From Candidatus Babeliales bacterium (lineage in GTDB: Bacteria > Babelota > Babeliae > Babelales > Vermiphilaceae), in NCBI GenBank assembly GCA_020049835.1, contig JAGVLK010000004.1, positions 1 through 64,000 of the forward strand: 64,000 nucleotides of DNA, read 5' to 3'. Of the stretch, positions 1 to 8,227 are shown one piece after another. Position 1 is the stretch's first letter; every line of letters begins with the position of its first letter. Position numbers and translations under genes: made by a program. The notes below the pieces were generated by a model that worked only from the letters and a program-made list of their open reading frames with translations, searched no databases and had not been told where the DNA came from.

Positions 1-21
1 CCTTTTGTGTCTCGGATTATT

Positions 22-78
22 AAGGGCGTTGACCCAGGCTTCGCACAAGGCTACGCCGGGCAGGCTAAGAACGCCCTT
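22..78. repeat. Inverted-repeat element at window edge
   Basis: A perfect 9-bp inverted repeat (AAGGGCGTT at 22-30, AACGCCCTT at 70-78) encloses about 39 bases. Part of the enclosed stretch, CTTCGCACAAGGCT at 39-52, recurs in the hairpin at 53092-53138, so this looks like a member of the same short repeat family. One frame is open from base 1 to a TAA at 100-102. It could be the 3' end of a gene lying outside the window, but its peptide is mostly encoded by the repeat and I recognise no domain, so I do not call a CDS. Confidence 0.45.
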
Positions 79-118
79 GATGCCCGCGCGGCAGGCGCAT
101 AAGAAAAAATATACTAGG

Positions 119-147
119 AAGGTCCTTCGACAAGCTCAGGATGATTA
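119..147 (+). repeat. CTTCGACAAGCTCAGG-type repeat, copy 1
   Basis: One copy of a 25-30 bp repeat with core TCCTTCGACAAGCTCAGGAT. The same core occurs at 10926-10950 (inverted), 10993-11017, 56606-56639 and 56708-56741 (inverted). All copies are intergenic. I recall near-identical sequences scattered in many environmental bacterial genomes, which I could not check here. Confidence 0.8.
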
Positions 148-405
148 AGAAATATAACTAATACTGGATCCCCGCAAGCGAGGAAGACATAAAGAATCAT
201 GCGTATTCATTATCAAAAAACACAGTAAATAAAGACAAACTCTTCTTAATGTAATGCAATCACAATACATAATAATTACATAAAACAACAGGCGCGGGGC
301 TACTTTTTATCACCCCATCAAAAAAAGTTTGCCCTCAAAAACCCTTTAGTTTAAGCGCTTTTTTGCCACCACAAACATATATGTCATTAAATATTTTAAA
401 AAATA

Positions 406-435
406 TTGCAATTAGAAAATATATAGTGCTATGAT
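406..435 (+). promoter_or_regulatory. Sigma-70-like promoter for the gene at 517
   Basis: TTGCAA at 406-411 and TATGAT at 430-435 are separated by 18 bases, in very AT-rich sequence about 80 bases upstream of the Cys-rich secreted protein gene. This is a match by eye only. Confidence 0.45.
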
Positions 436-516
436 GAAGATAGGTAAAAGAACTACCGCAAGATCTTGAGTAGGGCAATTTGGTATATTAATAACCTTTT
501 ATAAGGAACGAACATT

Positions 517-891
517 ATGATGAAGAAACTATTAGCAGTAGCTATGTTATTAGCTGCAGTTGCAAACGTAGAAGCTGGCTTTTTCGGCGGCCGTTGCGGC
601 AAAAACCGTAATTGCAGCCCATGCAAAACAGAAGTACGTGAGTGCGCGCCAACAAATTGCTTGCGTCCAGCATGCATCGTTGAGTGCACAAATAACGTGT
701 GCGAAGGCGAAAAACCACAATTGTGTGCTTTAGAACCTGCTCGCGTTGACTTGATTAAAGATGTTAATACAACAATATCTTACCGCTGTGCTGGCCGTAA
801 AGGTTGCCAAGTGGTTCCAACTCAAGAGCAAGTTGAACAGCTTATCGCTGGCGGACACATCCCTGCTGATACTATAAGCTGCGGTCAGTAA
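517..891 (+). CDS. Small cysteine-rich secreted protein
   Basis: A 124-residue protein I cannot assign to a family. Residues 1-20 form a clear signal peptide (MMKKLLAVAMLLAAVANVEA). The mature part is Cys-rich: about ten cysteines lie between residues 27 and 71, in short C-x2-C and C-x3-C spacings, with two more around residues 91-97 and one at the end. This suggests a disulphide-stabilised protein outside the cytoplasm. The start is supported by AAGGAACG shortly upstream; a second ATG follows immediately. A promoter-like pair lies at 406-435 and a strong hairpin terminator at 929-955, so it is probably transcribed alone. No catalytic motif is visible; a structural or surface role would be only a guess. 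Confidence 0.85.
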   Translation: MMKKLLAVAMLLAAVANVEAGFFGGRCGKNRNCSPCKTEVRECAPTNCLRPACIVECTNNVCEGEKPQLCALEPARVDLIKDVNTTISYRCAGRKGCQVVPTQEQVEQLIAGGHIPADTISCGQ

Positions 892-928
892 TTCAGTCTA
901 ACTGAATAACGATTGAGATTGAGAATAA

Positions 929-955
929 AAGAGCCGGTCTTGTACCGGCTCTTTT
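929..955. terminator. Bidirectional rho-independent terminator
   Basis: A 10-bp GC-rich stem AAGAGCCGGT/ACCGGCTCTT with a 5-base loop is followed by a T-run on the plus strand and, read in reverse, on the minus strand. It sits between two convergent genes and can serve both. Confidence 0.85.
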
Positions 956-968
956 TCATGCTTACTTT

Positions 969-3656
969 TTATATACGCCCAATGCGCAACACTGACAAGT
1001 CATCCACCAACAAATGCCTACGCACGGCATCTTTTACTTCATCCAGCGTGATAGCGTTCAACTGCGCTGCACGAGTATCAAAATAGGTCGGTTCCAGCTC
1101 ATACCGTTTTAAAAACAGGAATGAACGAGCAATATTAGCGCTTGTATCAAATCGATTTACCAAATTTGTAAGCAACGCCCGTTTTGCTTCCTCCAGTTCC
1201 TCAAGCGTTATCGTATCTGCAACGGTGCGCATCATGCCCAGTATAGCATCTTCAGCAGCTTTTAAATTATCTAACGATACTAACGTATAGACAAATACCA
1301 TACCCGGCTGCAAACTTACACCCGATGTGGTCGATCCACTAATGGTATAAAATAACCCTGTCGCTTCACGCAGACTAAATAAACGAGATGTCATAGAGCC
1401 GAGCACCCCGCTGCCAAATATCTGATCAAACAACGAAAGTTTATCAAAATCAGGATCTTTAAAGGTAATTGATGGCATTGCAAACATAAGGGTAACTTGA
1501 TCACGATTAATTGGATACGCAACCTCTTGTCGTTCGCTGCTTAATGCCGGATATGCCGGTTCGGGTAATGCTTGCCCCTGCCAACAACCCAATCTATCTT
1601 GCACAAGCGCTGCAATATCATAATCTTCTATATCACCAACAACCGCCATAGTTGCTTCTTCCGGAACAATGGTTGCTTTGTACATCTTAAGCAAATCATC
1701 ACGCGTAATTGCCGTCAATGATGCAACGGTACCCATGCCATTTTTTGCAAATGGATGCCCTTTATATACCACTTCATTTGCCAGTTGGCGTGCAAAATAG
1801 CGCGGATCATCCCACATCTGTTTTACTTCAGCAAGCATCTGCGCGCGCACCTTTTCCACCGCATCTGCAGGAAATGTTGCATGCATTAAAAGCTCTTGTA
1901 ATAATTCTAACCCTTTTGCCAAATCCTCTTTTAACAAGGTAAGCGTAACACCACCGGGTGATACATGCAATGACATACCGCGCGACTCAAGTTCATTGGT
2001 GAATGCTTGCGCACTGTAATGCTCAGTTCCCTCGCGCATCATACGTGCAACAAACGCGAATAACCCTTGTTTATCTTCAGGATCAAAATGTGGTTTAGCT
2101 TTAAAATCAACAACAATGCTGATGGTTGGAACTATATCATAATCGTACCAGATAACTTCAAGGCCATTCTTTAACGTTGCCGATATCCCTTTAGGAAAAT
2201 CAAACTTTCGCTGTTCGCGCGGTTGAATGGTGTCTGCATAGCGCGTCCCTTCAACCGCTGTTGCACGCGTACGCACCGAAAGAATCTGCTCATCAAGAGC
2301 ATCGCTTTCTTGCTGTAATGCAAGCCAATGTGCACGCTCTTCTTGTGGCAATGGCAAAATTATACCTTTATGCATCACTGTAGTACGAATATACCGTTGA
2401 ACAAACTCTTTTATATCGTTATTAAGTTGTGCCGGATCGATATGCAAATAGGTAAATGCATAGAGCGGATCACCCGTTGCTAAGAAATATTTACCGATCG
2501 TAGATGCTTGTGCTTGGTTTTGTTCAAGCAAGGTATATTCCGCCATTTTTGCTTTTTTAAGTGCAACCTTTAATTCCTGATCTCGAACGCCGTTTTGGGC
2601 AATGTCTCGCAATTCCTCAGCTATGACCGCTTCAATTGCCGGCAAATCGCTTACCGATTTTGGAACTATCGTTATGAGTAACAGACCATAATCAAACAGA
2701 TCAAGATCGCCGACTGCCACCGCCGTTGCAATTTGTAGTTCATCAACAAGTTTAGTATATAAACGTGCATTTTTACCTGCGCTCAAGATAAGCGACAGCA
2801 CATCGGTAACGTGCGCCTGTTTGGCACCAGCACCGGGAATAACACAGGCATACATAGCCGTCGGTTGTTGAATATCACGATATAAGCTCACCGATTTTGC
2901 AGCAATGTCAGGGTTATGATAATAAATCTGACGTTCATATTCCAAATTTGGTTTAATATGACCAAACGCCTGTTCTGCAGCTGCATAAAATTCATCCGGA
3001 TCAACATCACCTACCACCACAAGCGTTGCATTGTTTGGTAAATAATGTTTTTTATAAAAGCGCTCAAGATCGGCGCCGCGCACCGACCATAAATCCTGTT
3101 TGTACCCAATAAGCGGATAATGATACGGATGATCCGGGAAAATAAGCGTCAGCAGATCAAAGGACAAAGCACGCGAATGCTGATCTTTGATCATTTTAAG
3201 TTCTTGAATAACCGCCTTCATTTCCGAATTTAGATGATCATCATTAAATGCTGCATTGACCATGCAATCTGCCATAATTGGTAGTAACAGCTGCCAATTT
3301 TGTGAAGGCACATCAAAAATATAGCCGGTATAATCATACGAGGTAAAGGCATTACTGCTACCAGAAAGTTTCTGCACCACCGCTTTAATGTCCGATTCAG
3401 AAAGAAGCTTTTTAGTCCCTTTAAAGATCATATGCTCAATTAAATGCGCAAGGCCACGCTCACCGGTTTGCTCATCTTTGGAGCCCACATTGTACCACAC
3501 CTGCATGGAAACTTTAGGAACATTGCGGTTTGGCTTAATGAGTATGGTTAAACCATTACTAAGAACTTTATGTATAACATTCATAAAACGGCACTCCATC
3601 TGATGTGAAAGAAATAACATTATAACTATAGAGAGTATACTCTTTTTTGCTTTCAT
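969..3656 (-). CDS. Exported M16 zinc metallopeptidase
   Basis: An 895-residue insulinase/pitrilysin-type protease. The zinc site is complete: HLIEH at residues 71-75 and the distal glutamate E152, 77 residues after the second histidine, with E145 also conserved. The second half carries the family's Arg-Tyr signature (LREATGLFYTISG). The layout of two fused M16 halves of about 440 residues matches two-domain family members such as processing proteases. Residues 1-23 look like a signal peptide, which would place it in the periplasm. A second start at M25 (3584) has a better ribosome site (GGAG, 8 bases away) and would give a cytoplasmic form starting like its paralog at 8228-10846. Which start is used decides the location; I keep the longer form. 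It shares a bidirectional terminator with the gene at 517. Confidence 0.92.
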   Translation of the reverse strand: MKAKKSILSIVIMLFLSHQMECRFMNVIHKVLSNGLTILIKPNRNVPKVSMQVWYNVGSKDEQTGERGLAHLIEHMIFKGTKKLLSESDIKAVVQKLSGSSNAFTSYDYTGYIFDVPSQNWQLLLPIMADCMVNAAFNDDHLNSEMKAVIQELKMIKDQHSRALSFDLLTLIFPDHPYHYPLIGYKQDLWSVRGADLERFYKKHYLPNNATLVVVGDVDPDEFYAAAEQAFGHIKPNLEYERQIYYHNPDIAAKSVSLYRDIQQPTAMYACVIPGAGAKQAHVTDVLSLILSAGKNARLYTKLVDELQIATAVAVGDLDLFDYGLLLITIVPKSVSDLPAIEAVIAEELRDIAQNGVRDQELKVALKKAKMAEYTLLEQNQAQASTIGKYFLATGDPLYAFTYLHIDPAQLNNDIKEFVQRYIRTTVMHKGIILPLPQEERAHWLALQQESDALDEQILSVRTRATAVEGTRYADTIQPREQRKFDFPKGISATLKNGLEVIWYDYDIVPTISIVVDFKAKPHFDPEDKQGLFAFVARMMREGTEHYSAQAFTNELESRGMSLHVSPGGVTLTLLKEDLAKGLELLQELLMHATFPADAVEKVRAQMLAEVKQMWDDPRYFARQLANEVVYKGHPFAKNGMGTVASLTAITRDDLLKMYKATIVPEEATMAVVGDIEDYDIAALVQDRLGCWQGQALPEPAYPALSSERQEVAYPINRDQVTLMFAMPSITFKDPDFDKLSLFDQIFGSGVLGSMTSRLFSLREATGLFYTISGSTTSGVSLQPGMVFVYTLVSLDNLKAAEDAILGMMRTVADTITLEELEEAKRALLTNLVNRFDTSANIARSFLFLKRYELEPTYFDTRAAQLNAITLDEVKDAVRRHLLVDDLSVLRIGRI

Positions 3657-3821
3657 TACGTACCTTTTTTTTGTGGGGTATTATAAGATTTTTAGCATAA
3701 CCTGAATGCTATAATCTGCAACTGTTTTGTAATGATATTCATGAGGATAATGTGATTAACAGCCAATATGTAGTATCATAAAACAAAGTACAGTACACCA
3801 AAACGTTGGAGATCGCCACGC

Positions 3822-4715
3822 ATGCAGTATCGCACACTATTCTATATGGCCATAGTACCATACATCTGCTATGGCGCAGCCGAAGATACGGCACACCAGC
3901 TATTGGATCAACCCACACAGAATCTTATGCAACGGCTGCATAATTTATGTCATAATACCGTTGTCAACAATAAAACCTTTGAGCAGTATAAAGCCTATGT
4001 GCAGGATCTCAAAGAACATGAATGTGCGATAAGTTCAGGCACCATTACCTTTCCCGCTACCATTATTACTACATATCGCGAGCAGCCTTATTTTATTCGC
4101 GCGGAACAACGCGAAGAGCAGCTTACGCCACTTATGTTTGCCCTCCATAAAGGGGTAATATTTCTGGGGTATATGTTGGCAATGGCATCTCCTCACTACA
4201 TCACCATAGCCGATTCACGGGGCAATATGCCTTTACATTACCTGTGCAGAAGTCTGGAGCGCAATCCACGCGAAAAGCCCTTAAATAAAATATCTCGTGC
4301 ACTTATACATCTTTGTAATGCACAGATTAATCGGCCAAACAATTTGGGTATTACTCCCGTTATGTTGCTCACTAAGCCACAGCTTATCGCGGCTTTTGCG
4401 CTGCATGGGGCAAACATTCATCACACAAACAAGGATGGCCAGACAGCGGTAACGTATGACCCCAATCCTTTTCCTGAACGAATCGCTCAAAAAATTACCA
4501 CCCTCATGCAACTTGGTGCAAATCCGGCACTTATACGTAGTGAAGATAAAGATCTGTGCTACCACATGTCAGATAAACAGGTCATTTCCATACAAAACAT
4601 AATCAATCGGGAATGTAAGCGCCTGCTGGCATTGAGCGCATCACCCGCAACATATTTTATTATTGCCTTACGTAATCGTGAAGAATTCCGAAAATATGCT
4701 ACAATAAAAGGATAA
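3822..4715 (+). CDS. Exported ankyrin-like protein 1
   Basis: A 297-residue protein with a signal peptide (residues 1-19) and degenerate ankyrin-like repeats. Visible units include TPLMFALHKG followed by IADSRGNMPLHYLC near residues 101-145, QINRPNNLGITPVMLL near 165-180, and HGANIHHTNKDGQTAV near 195-212. It is the first of four same-strand paralogs (to 8221) that share the order 'xPLMFAL - D.xGN.PLHY - QxNxPN - TPxxLL - GAxID'. It lacks the charged C-terminal tail found in the other three, so it is the most divergent member. The start has GGAG about 10 bases upstream. Ankyrin repeats usually mediate protein binding; a host or surface target is inference. Confidence 0.82.
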   Translation: MQYRTLFYMAIVPYICYGAAEDTAHQLLDQPTQNLMQRLHNLCHNTVVNNKTFEQYKAYVQDLKEHECAISSGTITFPATIITTYREQPYFIRAEQREEQLTPLMFALHKGVIFLGYMLAMASPHYITIADSRGNMPLHYLCRSLERNPREKPLNKISRALIHLCNAQINRPNNLGITPVMLLTKPQLIAAFALHGANIHHTNKDGQTAVTYDPNPFPERIAQKITTLMQLGANPALIRSEDKDLCYHMSDKQVISIQNIINRECKRLLALSASPATYFIIALRNREEFRKYATIKG

Positions 4716-4742
4716 TTTCATACTAATAGGAATCCAATATTC

Positions 4743-5747
4743 ATGCATTACGGATTATTTGCACTCATCCTTGCAGCTTTTATGTACAGTTTTGCCGCCA
4801 GTTCATCTTCTGCAGCAGGATATGTAGATCACACATTTTCACGAGATATTTTAGAAAATCACATTATCAATGATGAACATAAACGTGATACAACCTACAA
4901 ACGCACAATAGCCATGCTGCATCAACGTAATTATGGCAATGCAAATTTCACATTCCCTTTTGCAGAATGCTACAGTAGCGAGTCTGGCGCACTCGTACAG
5001 TATCAATATATATACCTTTCACCATTGCAATGTGCGCTTAAGCTGCGATATTATAATGCCGCTATAGCGATGATCAAAGCATTTCCACAACATATTGATG
5101 GTACTGATATATGCGAAAATACGTTATTACATTATCTGAGTGCAAATACAGATTGTGCGTGCAACAGCAGATGTGATGAATGTTTGCCACCACGCGAACT
5201 TTTAAAGTTATTGAACCATCAGATCAATATACCTAATCAACTAAGAACGACACCTATTTTTCTTCTTGATAATCCTCATTTACTCGCTCTATTCATGCAT
5301 ATGGGTGCTCATATAGATGCTCCTTCCATACATACCTTGCGCCCTTCTTATTGGTACAACGACGATATGCTAGGTGCACTACATTACTTAGGTTTTAGCA
5401 GCGACTTTTTAGCTGCCACGTTTGAGTTTCCTAAGGCAAAAATTCACTGGGCATCTAAATCTCTTGCACCGGCGCTAGCGGCCACCATTACAACTGAACT
5501 GTTAATACAAAAACAACAGGTGCTTGGCGCAACATCAATGCATCAAACGCTACAGATGCGCGAACAAGTCGGACGCTTACTACAACCTGAATTGCGCAGA
5601 CTAGCGACATTCGAGCGAGCATGCACGGCCGCACGTCAAGAATCTGAATTTAGAATGAGCGAGCAGTTTGAGCTGCTTGACCAATATAAACGTGAGCGCA
5701 CTGATGATCGATCTGCAGATGGCACAAAACGCCAACGTACAACGTAA
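4743..5747 (+). CDS. Exported ankyrin-like protein 2
   Basis: A 334-residue paralog of its neighbours. A signal peptide (about residues 1-25, ending in a Ser/Ala-rich stretch) is followed by the family module: SPLQCALKLR, then FPQHIDGTDICENTLLHYL, HQINIPNQLRTTPIFLL, MGAHIDAPSI, and LGALHYLGFSSDFLAATF. After that comes the C-terminal signature LQMREQVGR and a charged tail ending KRQRTT. Five cysteines cluster around residues 138-148 in an insertion between two repeats. It starts 27 bases after the first paralog with AGGA upstream. Function is unknown beyond likely protein binding outside the cytoplasm. Confidence 0.82.
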   Translation: MHYGLFALILAAFMYSFAASSSSAAGYVDHTFSRDILENHIINDEHKRDTTYKRTIAMLHQRNYGNANFTFPFAECYSSESGALVQYQYIYLSPLQCALKLRYYNAAIAMIKAFPQHIDGTDICENTLLHYLSANTDCACNSRCDECLPPRELLKLLNHQINIPNQLRTTPIFLLDNPHLLALFMHMGAHIDAPSIHTLRPSYWYNDDMLGALHYLGFSSDFLAATFEFPKAKIHWASKSLAPALAATITTELLIQKQQVLGATSMHQTLQMREQVGRLLQPELRRLATFERACTAARQESEFRMSEQFELLDQYKRERTDDRSADGTKRQRTT

Positions 5748-5763
5748 TACGCGAGGCACTCGT

Positions 5764-6753
5764 ATGAATTTATTATATATATGTTTATGGTTATTCTATG
5801 CACAATGTACTCTATGCGCAAGTTTTTCAAACGATGTAACAGATCTTCACCTACCAATGCAATCACACCAACGAGAAATTGCAGCGATAGTAAGTGATCT
5901 GTTTAATACCACAATAAAAAGTGATGATGCTGATTATACCGCTACGATGGAATTACTTGACTGTTTTCACAATGATTCATTAGATATGCGTATCATAATC
6001 ACCATATATGAAGGTATCATGCCCACTCATATGCCCAGACGCAAAGAATATATCTCGCCGCTTATGTTTGCGCTTCTTACCAATAGATTAGATCTTGCCC
6101 TTAAAATAGCATCACAATTCCCTCACTATATCGATATTCCTGATGCACGAGGAGATTTGCCGCTGATCAATTTTATTAAATGTGCGCATACTATAAATAC
6201 AACAACTATGGATGATGAAAAACGTAAAAAACATTTTGCAACAGTCGAAAAATTAAAAAGAGCTTTTGCTCATCAGGTTAATATCCCCAATAAGAACAAG
6301 GTGACACCTATTTTTAAAACACAAAAGATGCAAACGTTTTTCACCCTCTATATGATGGGAGCAGAACTCGATCCTGCAATGATTGCACGCAAGCCTCCAA
6401 AGCCATGGCGCGACAATGAGGAGATTCTGGCATTTTTGCATTATATCGGATTTAAAAGTGCATTTCTCGCCACTACATTTAATTATTACGAAGATGCTTT
6501 GCTTGAAGCAAGTCGACGTTTTGCACCAAAGATGCATGAAAGAATGCAGGCGAAAGCTACGCATATGATTGGCTTGCCACTTTCGCATGCATTGCCTGCG
6601 TTGACTATGCGCGAAGAACTTGGACGACATAGCAAACGTGAGCTGCATGCGCGTGCACAATTTAAAAAACACAATGAACCGCAATCTAGAAAACGTGAAC
6701 AACGTTCATGTGATGAATCCACAAACACTCCGCAACGACAAAGAACTTCATAA
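5764..6753 (+). CDS. Exported ankyrin-like protein 3
   Basis: A 329-residue paralog. I place the start at 5764 because the protein then begins with a good signal peptide (MNLLYICLWLFYAQCTLCAS). The open frame continues upstream to 5668, but that part overlaps the end of the previous gene. It carries the same module: SPLMFALLTNR, FPHYIDIPDARGDLPLINF, HQVNIPNKNKVTPIF, MGAELDPAMI, ILAFLHYIGFKSAFLATTF. The tail has LTMREELGR and ends QRQRTS. Only 16 bases separate it from the preceding stop, so the four genes probably form one transcript. Confidence 0.82.
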   Translation: MNLLYICLWLFYAQCTLCASFSNDVTDLHLPMQSHQREIAAIVSDLFNTTIKSDDADYTATMELLDCFHNDSLDMRIIITIYEGIMPTHMPRRKEYISPLMFALLTNRLDLALKIASQFPHYIDIPDARGDLPLINFIKCAHTINTTTMDDEKRKKHFATVEKLKRAFAHQVNIPNKNKVTPIFKTQKMQTFFTLYMMGAELDPAMIARKPPKPWRDNEEILAFLHYIGFKSAFLATTFNYYEDALLEASRRFAPKMHERMQAKATHMIGLPLSHALPALTMREELGRHSKRELHARAQFKKHNEPQSRKREQRSCDESTNTPQRQRTS

Positions 6754-6775
6754 ATAATAACTTTTTGGAACTACT

Positions 6776-8221
6776 ATGAGATGTCCACTTTACCTATTTT
6801 GCTTGAGCTTAGTCTGCGCACAAATTACCATGTGTGCCAGCTCATCTACTGCTACGTCTGCATCTACATCGGTAATACCTACCGGAAAAAATAAAATTAC
6901 CAAAAAAATTATCGATGCAGCTACGTTTATCGCACTCATTAATTCTGATGAAGAATGGCATATGGCTGATATTGAACCTTACAAAAAGTATTCACTCACT
7001 ATCGGCAACATCATTACAACGCTTCAAAATGTTTCTGATATAGCAATTGATGCTACTGTAATAGATTACAACACGCTTGGTGCTAAAATTAGGCGTCAAG
7101 AACCGCTTTGTCCAGTTCTATTTGCATTGCAAGATGCGTCTCGTCACCAAGCAGCTATTGCAATTGCACAAGCATTTCCCAACTTTATAAATACAACCGA
7201 TTCAAAAGGCAACACTGCGCTGCATTATTATTGTGCCAGCAATCCTCCGAATGTTTCCGATTTTCCACAGATATTAAAGCTTTTTAAACAGCAACTTAAC
7301 ATACCTAATAAGCGTGGATTCACTCCAATCCAGATGGCTAGACAATCACCTATGCTACTTGCCCTTTATATCGCAGGTGCTCGCCTTGATGAACAGACTA
7401 TCGACATGTGTTCACCCTATTGGAAAAAGAATGAGAGTATTTTGGGCACTTTACATGCTTTGAAATTTGACATTAATGTTTTAGCGACAAAATTTGAACT
7501 GGACACAGTTGTTATAGAAAAAGCATCAAATGACCTTAAACTAACCAGTCACAGTGGTGTATGTTTGCTGCTTTCAACAATTCAGGCTAAGGATTATAAG
7601 CACGTGATTACGATTGCAGAAAAATATCCACGCCTGATAGATGTAACTGATCCATTGGGAAAGACTCCCTTGCATTATCTTGCTAATCAAAATGCAACGC
7701 TTGGAGAACTAAATTCGCATTTTCCTCAAAAGCTCAAACAGCTTTTTGGCCATCAAGTCAATACTCCCTGCAATAAAGGCATTACGCCTATATTTCATAC
7801 ATCACAACCTCATATTCTTATCGCCTTATATGCAATGGGAGCACAGCTTGATATTGCAACAGTAATACGTAGAAGTCCAATGAATTGGCGCACTGTACCT
7901 ATGTTAGTAACACTTGCACATCTTGGTTTTCCATCTAAATTTTTAGCAACAACATTTGCCTATAATGAACTGGAAATTAAAGAGGGATATAAGAACTATC
8001 GACAACATGTCCGGCATCTCATGCGTACTATGGGTTTAGGCATGAGCCAGACAATATTAGGCAGTAGTAAAATATGGCAACAATTAACACTACGTGATCA
8101 ATACGGGCGCAGTACGAAGCATGCGTTTCTTACACAAGCACGGCATAAACAATCAACAAAACGTTTACAACGAACTAACGACGAGCCTACTGATACGGCA
8201 AAATGTCCACGGACATCATAA
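6776..8221 (+). CDS. Exported ankyrin-like protein 4, internally duplicated
   Basis: A 481-residue member whose extra length is an internal duplication of the whole family module. Unit 1 covers about residues 110-255 (VLFALQDASRHQAAIAIAQAF, QQLNIPNKRGFTPIQ, AGARLDEQTI, TLHALKFDINVLATKF). Unit 2 covers about residues 260-405 (TPLHYLANQ, HQVNTPCNKGITPIF, MGAQLDIATV, TLAHLGFPSKFLATTF). A signal peptide occupies residues 1-21, followed by a Ser/Thr-rich linker. The C-terminal signature LTLRDQYGR and a tail ending CPRTS match paralogs 2 and 3. It ends 6 bases from the convergent M16 gene, with no terminator between them. Confidence 0.82.
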   Translation: MRCPLYLFCLSLVCAQITMCASSSTATSASTSVIPTGKNKITKKIIDAATFIALINSDEEWHMADIEPYKKYSLTIGNIITTLQNVSDIAIDATVIDYNTLGAKIRRQEPLCPVLFALQDASRHQAAIAIAQAFPNFINTTDSKGNTALHYYCASNPPNVSDFPQILKLFKQQLNIPNKRGFTPIQMARQSPMLLALYIAGARLDEQTIDMCSPYWKKNESILGTLHALKFDINVLATKFELDTVVIEKASNDLKLTSHSGVCLLLSTIQAKDYKHVITIAEKYPRLIDVTDPLGKTPLHYLANQNATLGELNSHFPQKLKQLFGHQVNTPCNKGITPIFHTSQPHILIALYAMGAQLDIATVIRRSPMNWRTVPMLVTLAHLGFPSKFLATTFAYNELEIKEGYKNYRQHVRHLMRTMGLGMSQTILGSSKIWQQLTLRDQYGRSTKHAFLTQARHKQSTKRLQRTNDEPTDTAKCPRTS

Positions 8222-8227
8222 TGCTTG

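Larger units (their letters stand above)
103..516. other. Intergenic region with repeat and promoter
   Basis: No credible gene lies in this 414-base stretch. It holds one copy of the CTTCGACAAGCTCAGG repeat (119-147), AT-rich sequence, a 13-base word GGCGCGGGGCTAC at 291-303 that recurs at 43355-43367, and a promoter-like pair at 406-435 serving the gene at 517. Confidence 0.6.

Noticed and set aside
1-102. 3' end of a protein-coding gene at the window edge
   Set aside because: One frame is open, but it mostly translates a repeat element and shows no recognisable domain.
3722-3775. Promoter for the first ankyrin-like gene
   Set aside because: TTGTAA and GATAAT are present but only 13 bases apart. 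No pair with acceptable spacing was found.
6253-6702. Minus-strand frame of 149 codons inside ankyrin-like gene 3
   Set aside because: No ribosome site or domain. The plus strand encodes a clear family member.
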